NCBI RefSeq assembly: GCF_024713975.1
Contig: NC_091116.1
Coordinates: forward strand, 6,450,621-6,514,620
Direction of reading: 5' to 3'
Length of the DNA stretch: 64,000 nt
Origin: Paralichthys olivaceus
Lineage: Eukaryota > Chordata > Actinopteri > Pleuronectiformes > Paralichthyidae
This document shows positions 24,749-36,271 of the stretch, piece by piece (position 1 is the first letter of the stretch; each line of letters begins with the position of its first letter). The translations under genes and the position numbers were made by a program. The notes beneath the pieces were generated by a model. The model was given only the letters and a program-made list of their open reading frames with translations. It did not search any database and was not told where the DNA came from.

Positions 24749-27700
24749 GACAGAGGACTCAGAGAGGAGATTTTGATCAACATGGCTGAACGCTGCGACT
24801 GCACAGAGTGTAAGGAATCCTTATACGGCCAGAAATACATCCTGAAGGAGGAGGATCCGTACTGCATCAAGTGCTATGAGGCACTTTTCTCCAACAACTG
24901 TGAAGTGTGCGAGAAGCTCATTGGCTGCACCAGCAAGGTAATATTAGTACTTTTTAAACTTCCTGGACGATGAATCATCTTGATGACATAAACCACGCCT
25001 CCACCATGTTAGTGGATGGGATAAATACACATCTAATAAATTTTTTCAGAAAGATTATTTCTGTCTTTTTAGGTTGTTTGTTTTGGTTTTGATTTGTTAT
25101 TTGATGCAATAAAATGGGGTTAAGCGTTTTGGTTGAGAACTGAGACTGACCTACAGTTGGTGGAGTGTGTGTTGGTGGTATCTCAACATCGGCCCAAGTT
25201 TTCTCTCCTCTCATTTACCCTCCAGGATCTGTCGTACAAGGAACGCCACTGGCACAGCGAATGCTTCCTCTGCGTCACGTGCAACCGATCTCTGGTGGAC
25301 CGGCACTTTGCCTCTAAGGATGACATGCTGATGTGCACGGAGTGCTACAGCAACAAGTACTCTGCCAAGTGCAACATGTGCCTGAAGACCATCATGCCAG
25401 GTGAGGAGGCCTGATCACAGAAAGAAACAGAGCACAGAGGGAACTGCAAGGTTAGGTTGGGTCTGTGAATGGATGAAGCATATGCAATAATAGTACATTA
25501 GTAAACATCTTTTTATTTATTTATCTATTATTTTCTGGATTTTGATGCAATTAGTGATGTCAGGGGATTTCTCAGAGGGAATTTAGATATGTACACATTT
25601 GGTAACAAAGACTTTTTAGGACTTTATCACATGAAGTCCATTAATAAACCCAAACTACGGTTCTTACGTTAAAAAGTAATTTATTCTAGGACATAACTAT
25701 AACTTCAGAAGCTCAGAAGCTGTAACTGACCTGAATGCTGCTGGAATAAAGTTAGTAACTGACACAAAAACTCATGAAATAAAAACATTTATGCAGAAAG
25801 ATGCCAAGTGAATATGTAACAATACTAAACGCATTAACCAAGACTTGATTACAGGTAAAAGTAGCACATTAGCAGTACATGAATGTTTTTTGCTGATCCA
25901 TTCCTCTACTTTCCGTTCACTCACCAGGCTCTAAAAAGATGGAGCACAAGGGCAACAGTTGGCATGAGAACTGTTTCTCCTGCAACCGCTGCCAGCAGCC
26001 CATCGGCACCAGGACCTTCGTCCAGAAGGACGCCAGCAACTACTGCCTTCCCTGCTACGAGAAGCTGTTTGCTCTGCAGTGTGTCCACTGCAAGAAGGTA
26101 AAACAACGGCTGACTGTGATTTACACTCTCACCACTCACAATTCCCCATATTGGCCTGATAATAACAAAATCAATATTCTGTTTGAGAGACAATTGAAGG
26201 CAGTGGAATCATTTCAGATGTCCTCTGAATGGATTTAGAGTTAAAGCTGATCTTGAGTGAAATATTCAAGTTCAAAAGAGAGGTCCAAGCCTTTTTTTGT
26301 TGCAAAAAAATCTATTAAATAGAAAGAAATAGAAATGCACTTAATTTTTATAGTTATAGTTTATTTAAAATCTTTAATGTGAATATGTGCTTTTACAACA
26401 GTTAAAAAAAACATCCAGTCACCAGCTTGATGATTATCACGGTCTTCATCAGTGGATAGAATTTGTTAAGTTGTCAGTGGCTTGAACAGGAACCGATCTC
26501 CCTACATATTGTTTTTCACCAAATTCCTTTAGTCCTTTTCATCTCATATGCTTGAAAATGGTTTCAAACTGTTCTTTATTTTTTCTCTATACTGTTTTTA
26601 ACGCCCCTGAACAGCACCTTGATCTAACTCTGAAATGTGCTTGATATATGTATAACTGCCTTGTCTATCATGTCTTTAACTTCTAGCCCATCACCACTGG
26701 AGGGGTGAACTACCACGACCAGCCGTGGCATAAGGAGTGCTTCGTCTGCATCGGCTGCAAGAAGCAGCTGGCCAGCCAGCGCTTCACCTCCCGGGACGAC
26801 TTCACCTACTGCCTCGACTGCTTCTGCAACCTGTTTGCCAAGAAATGTGCCTACTGCACCACCCCCATTAGCGGTAAGGTCTCACCTGAAGATGTACCGT
26901 CCTGATAAAACTTCTTTATTCACATCTGAATGTGGCTGTTTGTTTAAGATTAGTTGTATTATTATTATTATTATGAGTTAAATGACATGCAGAGACTTTT
27001 AATAGATCTTTTGATACTTGCAAACTAAGCATTAGCGATGGTCAGGAAATCCTGAGGTGGGTCATGTCCTTTAATTTCTGGTTTCAGACCTGTGGATTGT
27101 TGCGCATGTCTCTGATTGGGGATTTAATTGTCCCTGTGTGCTTAAATCTGGACTTTGAATGGCACTAACGATTAGAAAATGCAGCCCATAGTCCAAATTC
27201 CCAGTTTAATGTCATTACTGACTCGTTTTTTTAGACTTACTGATGCTCCTGCAGAGCCACAGATACAGTTGTTTCCAGAGGCTGTGTACAGGGTCAATCA
27301 TGACTAAACTGAAACCTGTGTTAACCCTAACAGAGCCTGCAATGTAGGAACGAGGGAAAAAACAGTGCTGTGTAAATGCTGCATCATTAAGTCATCTGAC
27401 CTATCGTCTGAAACTAATGAGAAACAAAATGTTTTCAGATGAGTTGCCATTAAAAGGATAAAATGAATTAAAAGTACAAGTTGAGAGGAGTAAGTGTAAT
27501 GTCCTGGGATCACATGCTTCCTTCTGCATCCTATGTATCCAATCACCATCAATTACAGGTTTATTACATTACAGAGATCATGAGACTCATTCCTCTTGTG
27601 CAGCAAGTGATCCCTCGCGTCTCTCCCTGAATTTGTCGCAGGCCTCGGTGGGAGCAAGTACATCTCGTTCGAGCAGCGCCAGTGGCACACCAACTGCTTC

Positions 27701-28245
27701 AACTGCAAAAAGTGCAGTGTGTCCCTGGTCGGCCGGGGTTTCCTGACGTGCAAAGATGACGTCCTATGCCCCGACTGTGGAAAAGACCTCTGAGTGAACT
27801 CCAGAGCTAAACGAGCCAATCAGAGAGCATTAGTGCTATTCTCCTAACCCAACCTTTGTTGCATTATTTTTGCATCATTTATTGGTTTCTCACACATTAA
27901 CCAGTTCCTGCTGCTGAGGTGTTTTCTGCATGCGCTGATGATCCTGTATTTTATATTAATCAGTTGAAGCCTTCATTCCAAAATGCAGTTTTATTAGTTT
28001 CTTAAAAGCTTTGAATTGTATATCCTCATTTGAAACGTAAGTTTGTAAGTGGTATAAAAACAGCCAATATTGATAGATATTTTGAGCTTATTAAAAATCA
28101 TAAAGTTGTTTTCATTGATGGCACTGTGGTATCAATTTGTCTTAACAAAGTCGATTACTAATCCAGTTTCTTCTGATTACATACGTTGTCTTTGATTGAA
28201 TCTAATCTGTTAGGCACAATAAAAAATATTTGATTCGATGAACGC
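24749..28245 (+). CDS. fhl2: fhl2, four-and-a-half LIM domains protein 2, complete
   Basis: Coding exons are 24782-24937 (ATG at 24782; exon opens at 24749), 25226-25400, 25928-26097, 26687-26873 and 27642-27793 (TGA at 27791). They sum to 840 nt, or 279 residues, equal to human FHL2. The N-terminal half LIM starts [10 protein letters not shown], and four full LIM domains follow, each with paired zinc ligands (for example [10 protein letters not shown] with CLPCYEK, and [13 protein letters not shown]). The C-terminus CPDCGKDL and the motif [20 protein letters not shown] point to FHL2 rather than FHL1, FHL3 or FHL5. FHL2 is a scaffold and transcriptional cofactor found in muscle sarcomeres, focal adhesions and the nucleus. 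The donor and acceptor phases are consistent throughout. A teleost may hold fhl2a and fhl2b, and I cannot tell which this is. Confidence 0.95.
28218..28223 (+). terminator. fhl2: fhl2 polyadenylation signal
   Basis: AATAAA lies 425 bp after the stop codon and is followed by a T/G-containing stretch. A second AATAAA near 28,425 is a possible alternative. Confidence 0.6.
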
Positions 28246-28968
28246 CCCTCTCGCTCAATGATTTAATTTGCTGCAGAAAAAGAAGCCTTCTATTGTGGTG
28301 GAGCTAATGAGGACATTGTGGATGTTTGTATCATGTTGTGGGTGATTGTTAAACTATGCACACTCTTTGGTAATAACACAAAACTTTCAGAAGTACACTG
28401 TGATTCTTTCATAAAAAGAGACTATTAAATAAAAGGCTCAATTGATTGGTAATAAATATTTTATTAGTGCTTTCGAGGTCATGGTCATGGGTTGTTCTCA
28501 CTGATTAAAAAGCCACCAAGTGTGCAGTAATGCATGTCCCCAAAAGAGGGATTGTTTAAATAATTCTGCAATGGAAATGTTTAATAGAATGTTAAAAAAA
28601 TATTATTGTCAATATAATTTTCTCCAGCCAAATGCTGTTTTTGTTATATTGCCAAAAGTTGCTCTTAATAATGGCTTATAACTTGTTTAAAAAGCTTAAG
28701 TGCATTTGATCATTTATTAAAGTCATTAGACACAGGTCAAATAAGTACTCACCTTCGAGCATTTACACATTTTCTTTAAAATCTACCGAAGCACCAAAAG
28801 ATATAAATAAGTAATTATGCTTGAGTAAAGATTTATTGTGAAGGAATAAAAACTTAGACCACTTTCATGCACAAATAAAGATTTAAAATGAAGAAATAAA
28901 GAGCCTGACCTCTAACTTCATTATTAATATTGCTGCTGGAAACAGCTTCAATTCTTTAAAGCTACCTG
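28246..28968. other. Spacer downstream of fhl2
   Basis: AT-rich sequence without coding potential or recognisable repeats. Confidence 0.5.
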
Positions 28969-29850
28969 ATAGGGGTGTAACGATTCGTTTTAACAACGAT
29001 TCGATTCTTATCACGATTCGTTGTTGCCAATACAATTCAAGGACGATATTGGTTCATTCAGAACGATACGATTCGAAACGATTCAGTTACTTGAAATTGA
29101 TTCAGTAACCTTTTAGCCAAAAATTCAACCAGCGTGACTGAAATAAATACCTGGATACTGGACAGTGCAGGTGAAGTTTCCTAGATTCCTAGGTATAAAT
29201 TATGGATATAAACATGTTTATATCCATTATATTTATATATTTAGTCTCTGACTAAACATTCTGGCGAGGCCTGGGGCTTCTGCGGAGCTGACTTCACCTT
29301 GCGCTGCTGCTGCAGCGGGAACGCTGCAAGGGGTGCCTGGACCGTCTGTGTTGTGTGATGAAATCCCATGGCGCTTGACGTGTTGCCGTGGTACTTCACT
29401 TGACCTTTACATATCCTACAAACAGCGAGCGACTTATTTTGAACATCACCGTCTTTGCAAAAGCCAAAGTGTTTCCACACACTGGACCGCAATGGTGGCT
29501 TGATAATTTCTCGCTCGCCGGCTTCTCCTCTGCCATCCGCCATCATGCTATGTTTTGATATTTGCTGCAAGAGGTGCCGTGTGGCGATGAGGTCACAGAC
29601 AGGCAGACTGAATCGAGTAACGTTTCACGCCTTTATCATTAAAAGTGCTAAAAAAACACATCCATATAAAGTCTGACGTGCTTAAATCCAATGTGTTATT
29701 TCCTAGTATCGATACAGTCGATTGATTACTTTTTGTTAGATCGACATATGTCACCCGGAAGGCCAACTTGCCGAGCACAGATCAATGTAGTTGGATCGTA
29801 GGAATATTAATTTATACATCAATGTAGTAGATAAATCATTACACCCCTAT
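28969..29850 (-). mobile_element. Internally deleted hAT element with BED zinc-finger remnant
   Basis: The element begins ataggggtgtaacgatt and ends aatcattacacccctat, which are inverted repeats of about 17 bp in the style of fish hAT transposons. Many degenerate acgattcg motifs sit inside the left end. The minus-strand frame 29,241-29,570 encodes the start of a ZBED-type protein: SSVWKHFGF, then CRICKGQVKY and GNTSS. After this point the expected histidine pair of the BED finger is out of register and no transposase core follows. No perfect 8-bp target duplication is seen, so the copy looks old and depends on enzymes from elsewhere. Confidence 0.72.
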
Positions 29851-30049
29851 TTAGATGCAATATGAAAGAACATTAATGGAGTCTGTCTTTGATGTTATGA
29901 AAGACAAAACAGTGTGGTAACAAAAGCAGTTGCCTTTAAACAGTGTGGGAATAAAGGCAGTTTCCTTTAAACTAGAGGTGGCTAATCCCCTCTACAAGCT
30001 AACTACTAAAACTGCGACTCATCTACGGCTTAAGAGAGTCATGAAAAGG

Positions 30050-30169
30050 TCTAAGTTTGCAGACCTCGAGCAGATGTGTGACCAGGAAAGACATTTGAAG
30101 CAGTGTATCCATAGATGCAAGGTGGCAAAAATGATAGAGGACAGGAGACAACAGCAACTGGCCAATGTG
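30050..30169 (+). pseudogene. MNS1-like exon copy 1 (partial, 5' part lost)
   Basis: Homology begins around the FADLEQM codons and runs to the shared donor at 30170. The sequence before it is unrelated to the other units, so this marks the left edge of the array. The remaining frame is open. Confidence 0.7.
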
Positions 30170-30667
30170 GTACGTCCCAGGCTCTCTGTTTCCATAATTA
30201 CATCAATAATAAGGTGGTACTGGTGTAGCTTCACTATCAGACTTTCACCCTTAGTTTACGTGAAACTGTTTCACTGTCAGATGTTTTATCTCAATATTAG
30301 CTGTTCGCACTTGCAGTTTTAGGGACAAAGATGTTTATAAAGTGACATATTCCCAATCCTAATGCTGACGCCTGTTCTTGCTCAGTCTAACTTTGATGAG
30401 TGGGCATATCTCCTATGAGAAGTGTGCAACTGACTGATAGTTGCAGTCTAAATGACAAGAATTAGGTCCAGCATGTTCAAGAGTAATGCTGAACTGAAGA
30501 TCATTCAAAAAGATTAAGAATCTTTTGAAACCTCCAATATTCAATGAGGAAGCTTTTAAAATATCGAGAATTCTGAACAGAGTTTAGTGCATTTGTTACA
30601 ATAGCAGCTTTTCTGGTTCAGGAAGCTGAAGATCATGGCTAATATCCTGTTGCTTTTAATTTTAAAG

Positions 30668-30844
30668 GAAGTTGAGGAGGAGGAGGAAACCAAAGAGGAC
30701 TTCAGGAAGATGATGGCTAAGTTTGCAAAGAACGCTCGGCTCGAGCAGATGGGTGACAAGAAAAGACATTGGACACAGTGTATCCACAGATGCAAGGTGG
30801 CGAAACTGATAGAGGAAAGGAGACAACAGCAACTGGCCAATGTG
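30668..30844 (+). pseudogene. MNS1-like exon copy 2 (open, 59 codons)
   Basis: An open phase 0-0 module with GTATGT donor. It is one codon longer than the others because of an extra pair of Glu codons and a missing Lys codon. It is among the most diverged copies (IHRCKVAKLIEERRQQQ). Confidence 0.75.
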
Positions 30845-31389
30845 GTATGTCCCAGGCTCTCTGTTTCTGTAATTACATCAATAATAAGGTGGTACTGGTG
30901 TAGCTTCACTATCAGACTTTCACCCTTAGTTTACGTGAAACTGTTTCACTGTCAGATGTTTTACTGCTTATGCTAAATTGTGGAGGGCAACAAGTAGCAG
31001 TTACCAAGTTTTATCTCAATATTTGCTGTTCCACACTTGCAGTCTTAGGGACAAAGACGTTCTAAAGCAACATATTCCCAATCCTAATGCTGACGCCTGT
31101 TCTTGCTCAGTCTAACTTTGGTGAGTGGGCATATCTCCTGTGAGAAGTGTGCAACTGACTGATAGTTGCAGTCTAAATGGCAAGAATTAGGTCCAGCATG
31201 TTCAAGAGTAATGCTGAACTGTAGATCATTCAAAAAGATTAAGAATCTCACGAAACCTCCAATATACAGAGAGGAAGCTTTTAAAATATCGAGAATTCTG
31301 AACAGAGTTTAGTGCATTTGTTACAATAGCAGCTTTTCTGGTTCAAGCTGAGGATCATGGCTAATATCCTGTTGTGCTTCATTTTAAAG

Positions 31390-31563
31390 GAAGTTGAGGA
31401 GGAAACCGAAGAGGACCTCATAAAGAAGATGATGGCTAAGTGTGCAGAGGACGATCGGCTCGAGCAGATGGGTGACCAGAGAAGACGTTTGAAAAAGTGT
31501 ATCCACAGACGTGAGGTGGCGAAACTGATAGAGGACAGGAGACAACAGCAACTGGCCAATGTG
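31390..31563 (+). pseudogene. MNS1-like exon copy 3 (open)
   Basis: An open 58-codon module with GTACGT donor, reading EDLIKKMMAKCAEDDRLEQM and then RREVAKLIEDRRQQQ. Confidence 0.75.
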
Positions 31564-32111
31564 GTACGTCCCAGGCTCTCTGTTTCTGTAATTACATCAA
31601 TAATAACGTGGTACTGGTGTAGCTTCACTACCAGACTTTCACCCTTAGTTAACGTGAAACTGTTCCACTGTCAGATGTTTTACTGCTTATGCTAAATTGT
31701 GGAGGGCAACAAGTAGCAGTTACCAAGTTTTACCTCAATATTTGCTGTTCGACACTTGCAGTCTTAGGGACAAAGATGTTCTAAAGCGACATATTCCCAA
31801 TCCTAATGCTGACGCCTGTTCTTGCTCAGTCTAACTTTGGCGAGTGGGCATATCTCCTGTGAGAAGTGTACAACTGACTGATAGTTGCAGTCTTAATGAC
31901 AAGAATTAGGTCCAGCATGTTCAAGAGTAATGCTGAACTGTAGATCATTCAAAAAGATTAAGAATCTTTCGAAACCTCCAATATTCATTGAGGAAGCTTT
32001 TAAAATATCGAGAATTCTGAACAGAGTTTAGTGCATTTGTTACAATAGCAGCTTTTCTGGTTCAGGAAGCTGAAGATCATGGCTAATATCCTGTTGTTTT
32101 TAATTTTAAAG

Positions 32112-32285
32112 GAAGTTGAGGAGGAAACCGAAGAGGACTTCAGGAAGATGATGATGGCTAAGCTTGCAAAGGACGATCGGCTCGAGCAGATGGGTGACCA
32201 GAGAAGACGTTTGAAAAAGTGTATCCACAGACTCGAGGTGGAGAAACTGATAGAGGACAGGAGGAAACAGCAACTGGCCAATGTG
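32112..32285 (+). pseudogene. MNS1-like exon copy 4 (open)
   Basis: An open 58-codon module with GTACGT donor, reading EDFRKMMMAKLAKDDRLEQM and then RLEVEKLIEDRRKQQ. Confidence 0.75.
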
Positions 32286-32822
32286 GTACGTCCCAGGTTC
32301 TCTGTTTCCATAATTACATCAATAATAAGGTGGTACTGGTGTAGCTTCACGATCAGACTTTCACCCTTAGTTTATGTGAAACTGTCAGATGTTTTACTGC
32401 TTATGCTAAACTGTGGAGGGCAACAAGTAGCAGTTACCAAGTTTTATCTCAATATTTGCTGTTCGACACTTGCAGTCTTAGGGACAAAGATGTTCTAAAG
32501 CAACATATTCCCAATCCTAATTCTGACGCCTGTTCTTGCTCAGTCTAAATTTGGTGAGTGGGCATATCTCCTGTGAGAAGTGTGCAACTGACTGATAGTT
32601 GCAGTCTTAATGACAAGAATCAGGTCCAGCATGTTCAAGAGTAATGCTGAACTGTAGATCGTTCAAAAAGACTAAGAATCTTTCGAAACCTCCAATATAC
32701 ATTGAGGAAGCTTTTAAAATATCGAGAATTCTGAACAGAGTTTAGTGCATTTGTAACAATAGCAGCTATTCTGGTTCAAGCTGAGGATCATGGCTAATAT
32801 CCTGTTGTTTTTCATTTTAAAG

Positions 32823-32996
32823 GAAGTTGAGGAGGATACCGAAGAGGACTTCAGGAAGAAGATGATGGCTAAGCTTGCAAAGGAGGATCGGCTCGAGCAG
32901 ATGGGTGACCACAAAAAACGTTTGAAAAAGTGTATCCACAGACGTGAGGTGGCGAAACTGATAGAGGACAGGAGACAACAGCAACTAGCCAATGTG
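32823..32996 (+). pseudogene. MNS1-like exon copy 5 (open)
   Basis: An open 58-codon module with GTATGT donor. It is nearly the same as copy 7, suggesting recent duplication or conversion between them. Confidence 0.75.
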
Positions 32997-33541
32997 GTAT
33001 GTCCCAGGCTCTCTGTTTTCATAATTACATCAATAATAACGTGGTACTGGTGTAGCTTCACTATCAGACTTTCACCCTTAGTTTACGTGAAACTGTTTCA
33101 CTGTCAGATGTTTGACTGCTTATGCTAAACTGTGGAGGGCAACAAGTAGCAGTTACCAAGTTTTATCTCAATATTTGCTGTTCGACACTTGCAGTCTTAG
33201 GGACAAAGATGTTCTAAAGCGACATATTCCCAATCCTAATGCTGACGCCTGTTCTTGCTCAGTCTAACTTTGGTGAGTGGGCATATCTCCTGTGAGAAGT
33301 GTGCAACTGACTGATAGTTGCAGTCTAAATGGCAAGAATCAGGTCCAGCATGTTCAAGAGTAATGCTGAACTGTAGATCATTCAAAAAGATTAAGAATCT
33401 TTCGAAACCTCCAATATACATTGAGGAAGCTTTTAAAATATCGAGAATTCTGAACAGAGTTTAGTGCATTTGTTACAATAGCAGCTTTTCTGGTTCAAGC
33501 TGAGGATCATGACTAATATCCTGTTGTTTTTCATTTTAAAG

Positions 33542-33715
33542 GAAGTTAAGGAGGAAACCGAAGAGGACTTCAGGAAGAAGATGATGGCTAAGTTTGCAGA
33601 GGACGATTGGCTCGAGCAGATGGGTTACCAGAGAAGACGTTTGAAGCAGTGTATCCACAGATGCTAGGTGGAGAAACTGATACAGGACAGGAGATGACAG
33701 CAACTGGCCAATGTG
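33542..33715 (+). pseudogene. MNS1-like exon copy 6 (two in-frame stops)
   Basis: TAG at 33665-33667 and TGA at 33695-33697 interrupt the frame. The splice-like borders are intact. Confidence 0.78.
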
Positions 33716-34260
33716 GTACGTCCCAGGCTCTCTGTTTCTGTAATTACATCAATAATAAGGTGGTACTGGTGTAGCTTCACTATCAGACTTTCACCCTTAG
33801 TTTACGTGAAACTGTTTCACTGTCAGATGTTTGACTGCTTGTGCTAAACTGTGGAGGGCAACAAGTAGCAGTTACCAAGTTTTATCTCAATATTTGCTGT
33901 TCCACACTTGCAGTTTTAGGGACAAAGACGTTCTAAAGCAACATATTCCCAATCCTAATGCTGACGCCTGTTCTTGCTCAGTCTAACTTTGGTGAGTGGG
34001 CATATCTCCTGTGAGAAGTGTGCAACTGACTGATAGTTGCAGTCTTAATGACAAGAATTAGGTCCAGCATGTTCAAGAGTAATGCTGAACTGTAGATCAT
34101 TCAAAAAGATTAAGAATCTTTTGAAACCTCCAATATACATTGAGGAAGCTTTTAAAATATTGAGAATTCTGAACAGAGTTTAGTGCATTTGTTATAATAG
34201 CAGCTTTTCTGGTTCAAGCTGAGGATCATGGCTAATATCCTGTTGTTTTTCATTTTAAAG

Positions 34261-34434
34261 GAAGTTGAGGAGGATACCGAAGAGGACTTCAGGAAGAAGA
34301 TGATGGCTAAGCTTGCAAAGGAGGATCGGCTCGAGCAGATGGGTGACCACAAAAGACGTTTGAAAAAGTGTATCCACAGACGTGAGGTGGCGAAACTGAT
34401 AGAGGACAGGAGACAACAGCAACTGGCCAATGTG
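34261..34434 (+). pseudogene. MNS1-like exon copy 7 (open)
   Basis: An open 58-codon module with GTATGT donor, differing from copy 5 at very few positions. Confidence 0.75.
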
Positions 34435-34982
34435 GTATGTCCCAGGCTCTCTGTTTTCATAATTACATCAATAATAACGTGGTACTGGTGTAGCTTCACT
34501 ATCAGACTTTCACCCTTAGTTTACGTGAAACTGTTTCACTGTCAGATGTTTTACTGCTTATGCTAAATTGTGGAGGGCAACAAGTAGCAGTTACCAAGTT
34601 TTACCTCAATATTTGCTGTTCGACACTTGCAGTCTTAGGGACAAAGATGTTCTAAAGCGACATATTCCCAATCCTAATGCTGACGCCTGTTCTTGCTCAG
34701 TCTAACTTTGGTGAGTGGGCATATCTCCTGTGAGAAGTGTGCAACTGACTGATAGTTGCAGTCTTAATGACAAGAATTAGGTCCAGCATGTTCAAGAGTA
34801 ATGCTGAACTGTAGATCATTCAAAAAGATTAAGAATATTTCGAAACCTCCAATATTCATTGAGGAAGCTTTTAAAATATCGAGAATTCTGAACAGAGTTT
34901 AGTGCATTTGTTACAATAGCAGCTTTTTTGGTTCAGGAAGCTGAAGATCATGGCTAATATCCTGTTGTTTTTAATTTTAAAG

Positions 34983-35156
34983 GAAGTTGAGGAGGAAACC
35001 GAATAGGACTTCAGGAAGATGATGATGGCTAAGCTTGCAAAGGACGATCGGCTCGAGCAGATGGGTGACCAGAGAAGACGTTTGAAAAAGTGTATCCACA
35101 GACGCGAGGTGGAGAAACTGATAGAGGACAGGAGGAAACAGCAACTGGCCAATGTG
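34983..35156 (+). pseudogene. MNS1-like exon copy 8 (early stop)
   Basis: TAG at 35004-35006 breaks the eighth codon. Otherwise it is very like copy 4. Confidence 0.78.
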
Positions 35157-35693
35157 GTACGTCCCAGGCTCTCTGTTTCCATAATTACATCAATAATAAG
35201 GTGGTACTGGTGTAGCTTCACGATCAGACTTTCACCCTTAGTTTATGTGAAACTGTCAGATGTTTTACTGCTTATGCTAAACTGTGGAGGGCAACAAGTA
35301 GCAGTTACCAAGTTTTATCTCAATATTTGCTGTTCGACACTTGCAGTCTTAGGGACAAAGACGTTCTAAAGCGACATATTCCCAATCCTAATGCTGACGC
35401 CTGTTCTTGCTCAGTCTAACTTTGGCGAGTGGGCATATCTCCTGTGAGAAGTGTACAACTGACTGATAGTTGCAGTCTAAATGGCAAGAATTAGGTCCAG
35501 CATGTTCAAGAGTAATGCTGAACTGTAGATCATTCAAAAAGATTAAGAATCTCACGAAACCTCCAATATACAGTGAGGAAGCTTTTAAAATATTGAGAAT
35601 TCTGAACAGAGTTTAGTGCATTTGTTACAATAGCAGCTTTTCTGGTTCAAGCTGAGGATCATGGCTAATATCCTGTTGTGCTTCATTTTAAAG

Positions 35694-35855
35694 AAAGTGA
35701 CGGAGGAAACCGAAGAGGACCTCATAAAGAAGATGATGGCTAAGTTTGCAGAGGACGATCAGCTCGAGCAGATGGGTGACGACAAAATACATTTGACACA
35801 GTATATCCACAGACGCTAGGTGGAGAAACTGATAGAGGACAGGAGACGACAGCAT
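35694..35855 (+). pseudogene. MNS1-like exon copy 9 (truncated, stop)
   Basis: TAG at 35817-35819 interrupts the frame. Homology ends abruptly within the RRQQQ codons, so this copy lacks the donor and marks the right edge of the array. Confidence 0.78.
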
Positions 35856-36009
35856 GGTGTTGAGTTAAAACTCAGAACAGAGGGCAGGAATAATCTTTAA
35901 ACCAGAAAAACTACTACTTCCTACTTACTCCCACCTTACATCTGCTCCCCAGGCGCTTTTAGTAGCTGCCCACTGCTTCGTGTGGCCAATGCTCACACAT
36001 GATGGGTTA

Positions 36010-36210
36010 AAGGCAAGCGGCAACAACTCAAAAAGCTGCAGTTCACTGGGTGGCCACTTGAGGCTGGCTCCAAGAAGGAGTCAAATCCCATTGACTCCCA
36101 CGTTTAAAAAAAACACTTTAGAGCAGAATTAAACCTGTTTACAGCCTGGTTCAATTAACGGTTTCAGTCTTAATCAGTAAGTTCTTCCTTCATGACAACT
36201 GTGTGTATGT

Positions 36211-36271
<61 letters not shown>

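Larger units (their letters stand above)
30050..35855 (+). repeat. Tandem array of nine ~720-bp units, each with one MNS1-like exon
   Basis: Exon-module starts at 30668, 31390, 32112, 32823, 33542, 34261, 34983 and 35694 are spaced 722, 722, 711, 719, 719, 722 and 711 bp; a diverged first copy ends at 30169 and the last is cut at about 35,855. Each module is preceded by a ttcattttaaag or ttaattttaaag acceptor-like end, and copies 1-8 end in a GTACGT or GTATGT donor. It is 174 bp (58 codons) in the complete copies, 177 bp in copy 2, and phase 0-0. The encoded peptide (EEDFRKxMMAK, DRLEQM, IHRREVEKLIEDRRQQQLAN) resembles a C-terminal coiled-coil segment of MNS1, a ciliary and meiotic protein, as I remember it. 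Retained intron flanks show DNA-level duplication, not retroposition. No other MNS1 exon is recognised nearby. Confidence 0.85.

Noticed and set aside
24749-27793. Assignment as FHL1, FHL3 or FHL5
   Set aside because: The 279-residue length and the third and fourth LIM sequences are closest to FHL2 as I remember it.
30050-35855. CRISPR-like array
   Set aside because: The units are ~720 bp with coding-like modules in vertebrate DNA; there are no short repeats with unique spacers.
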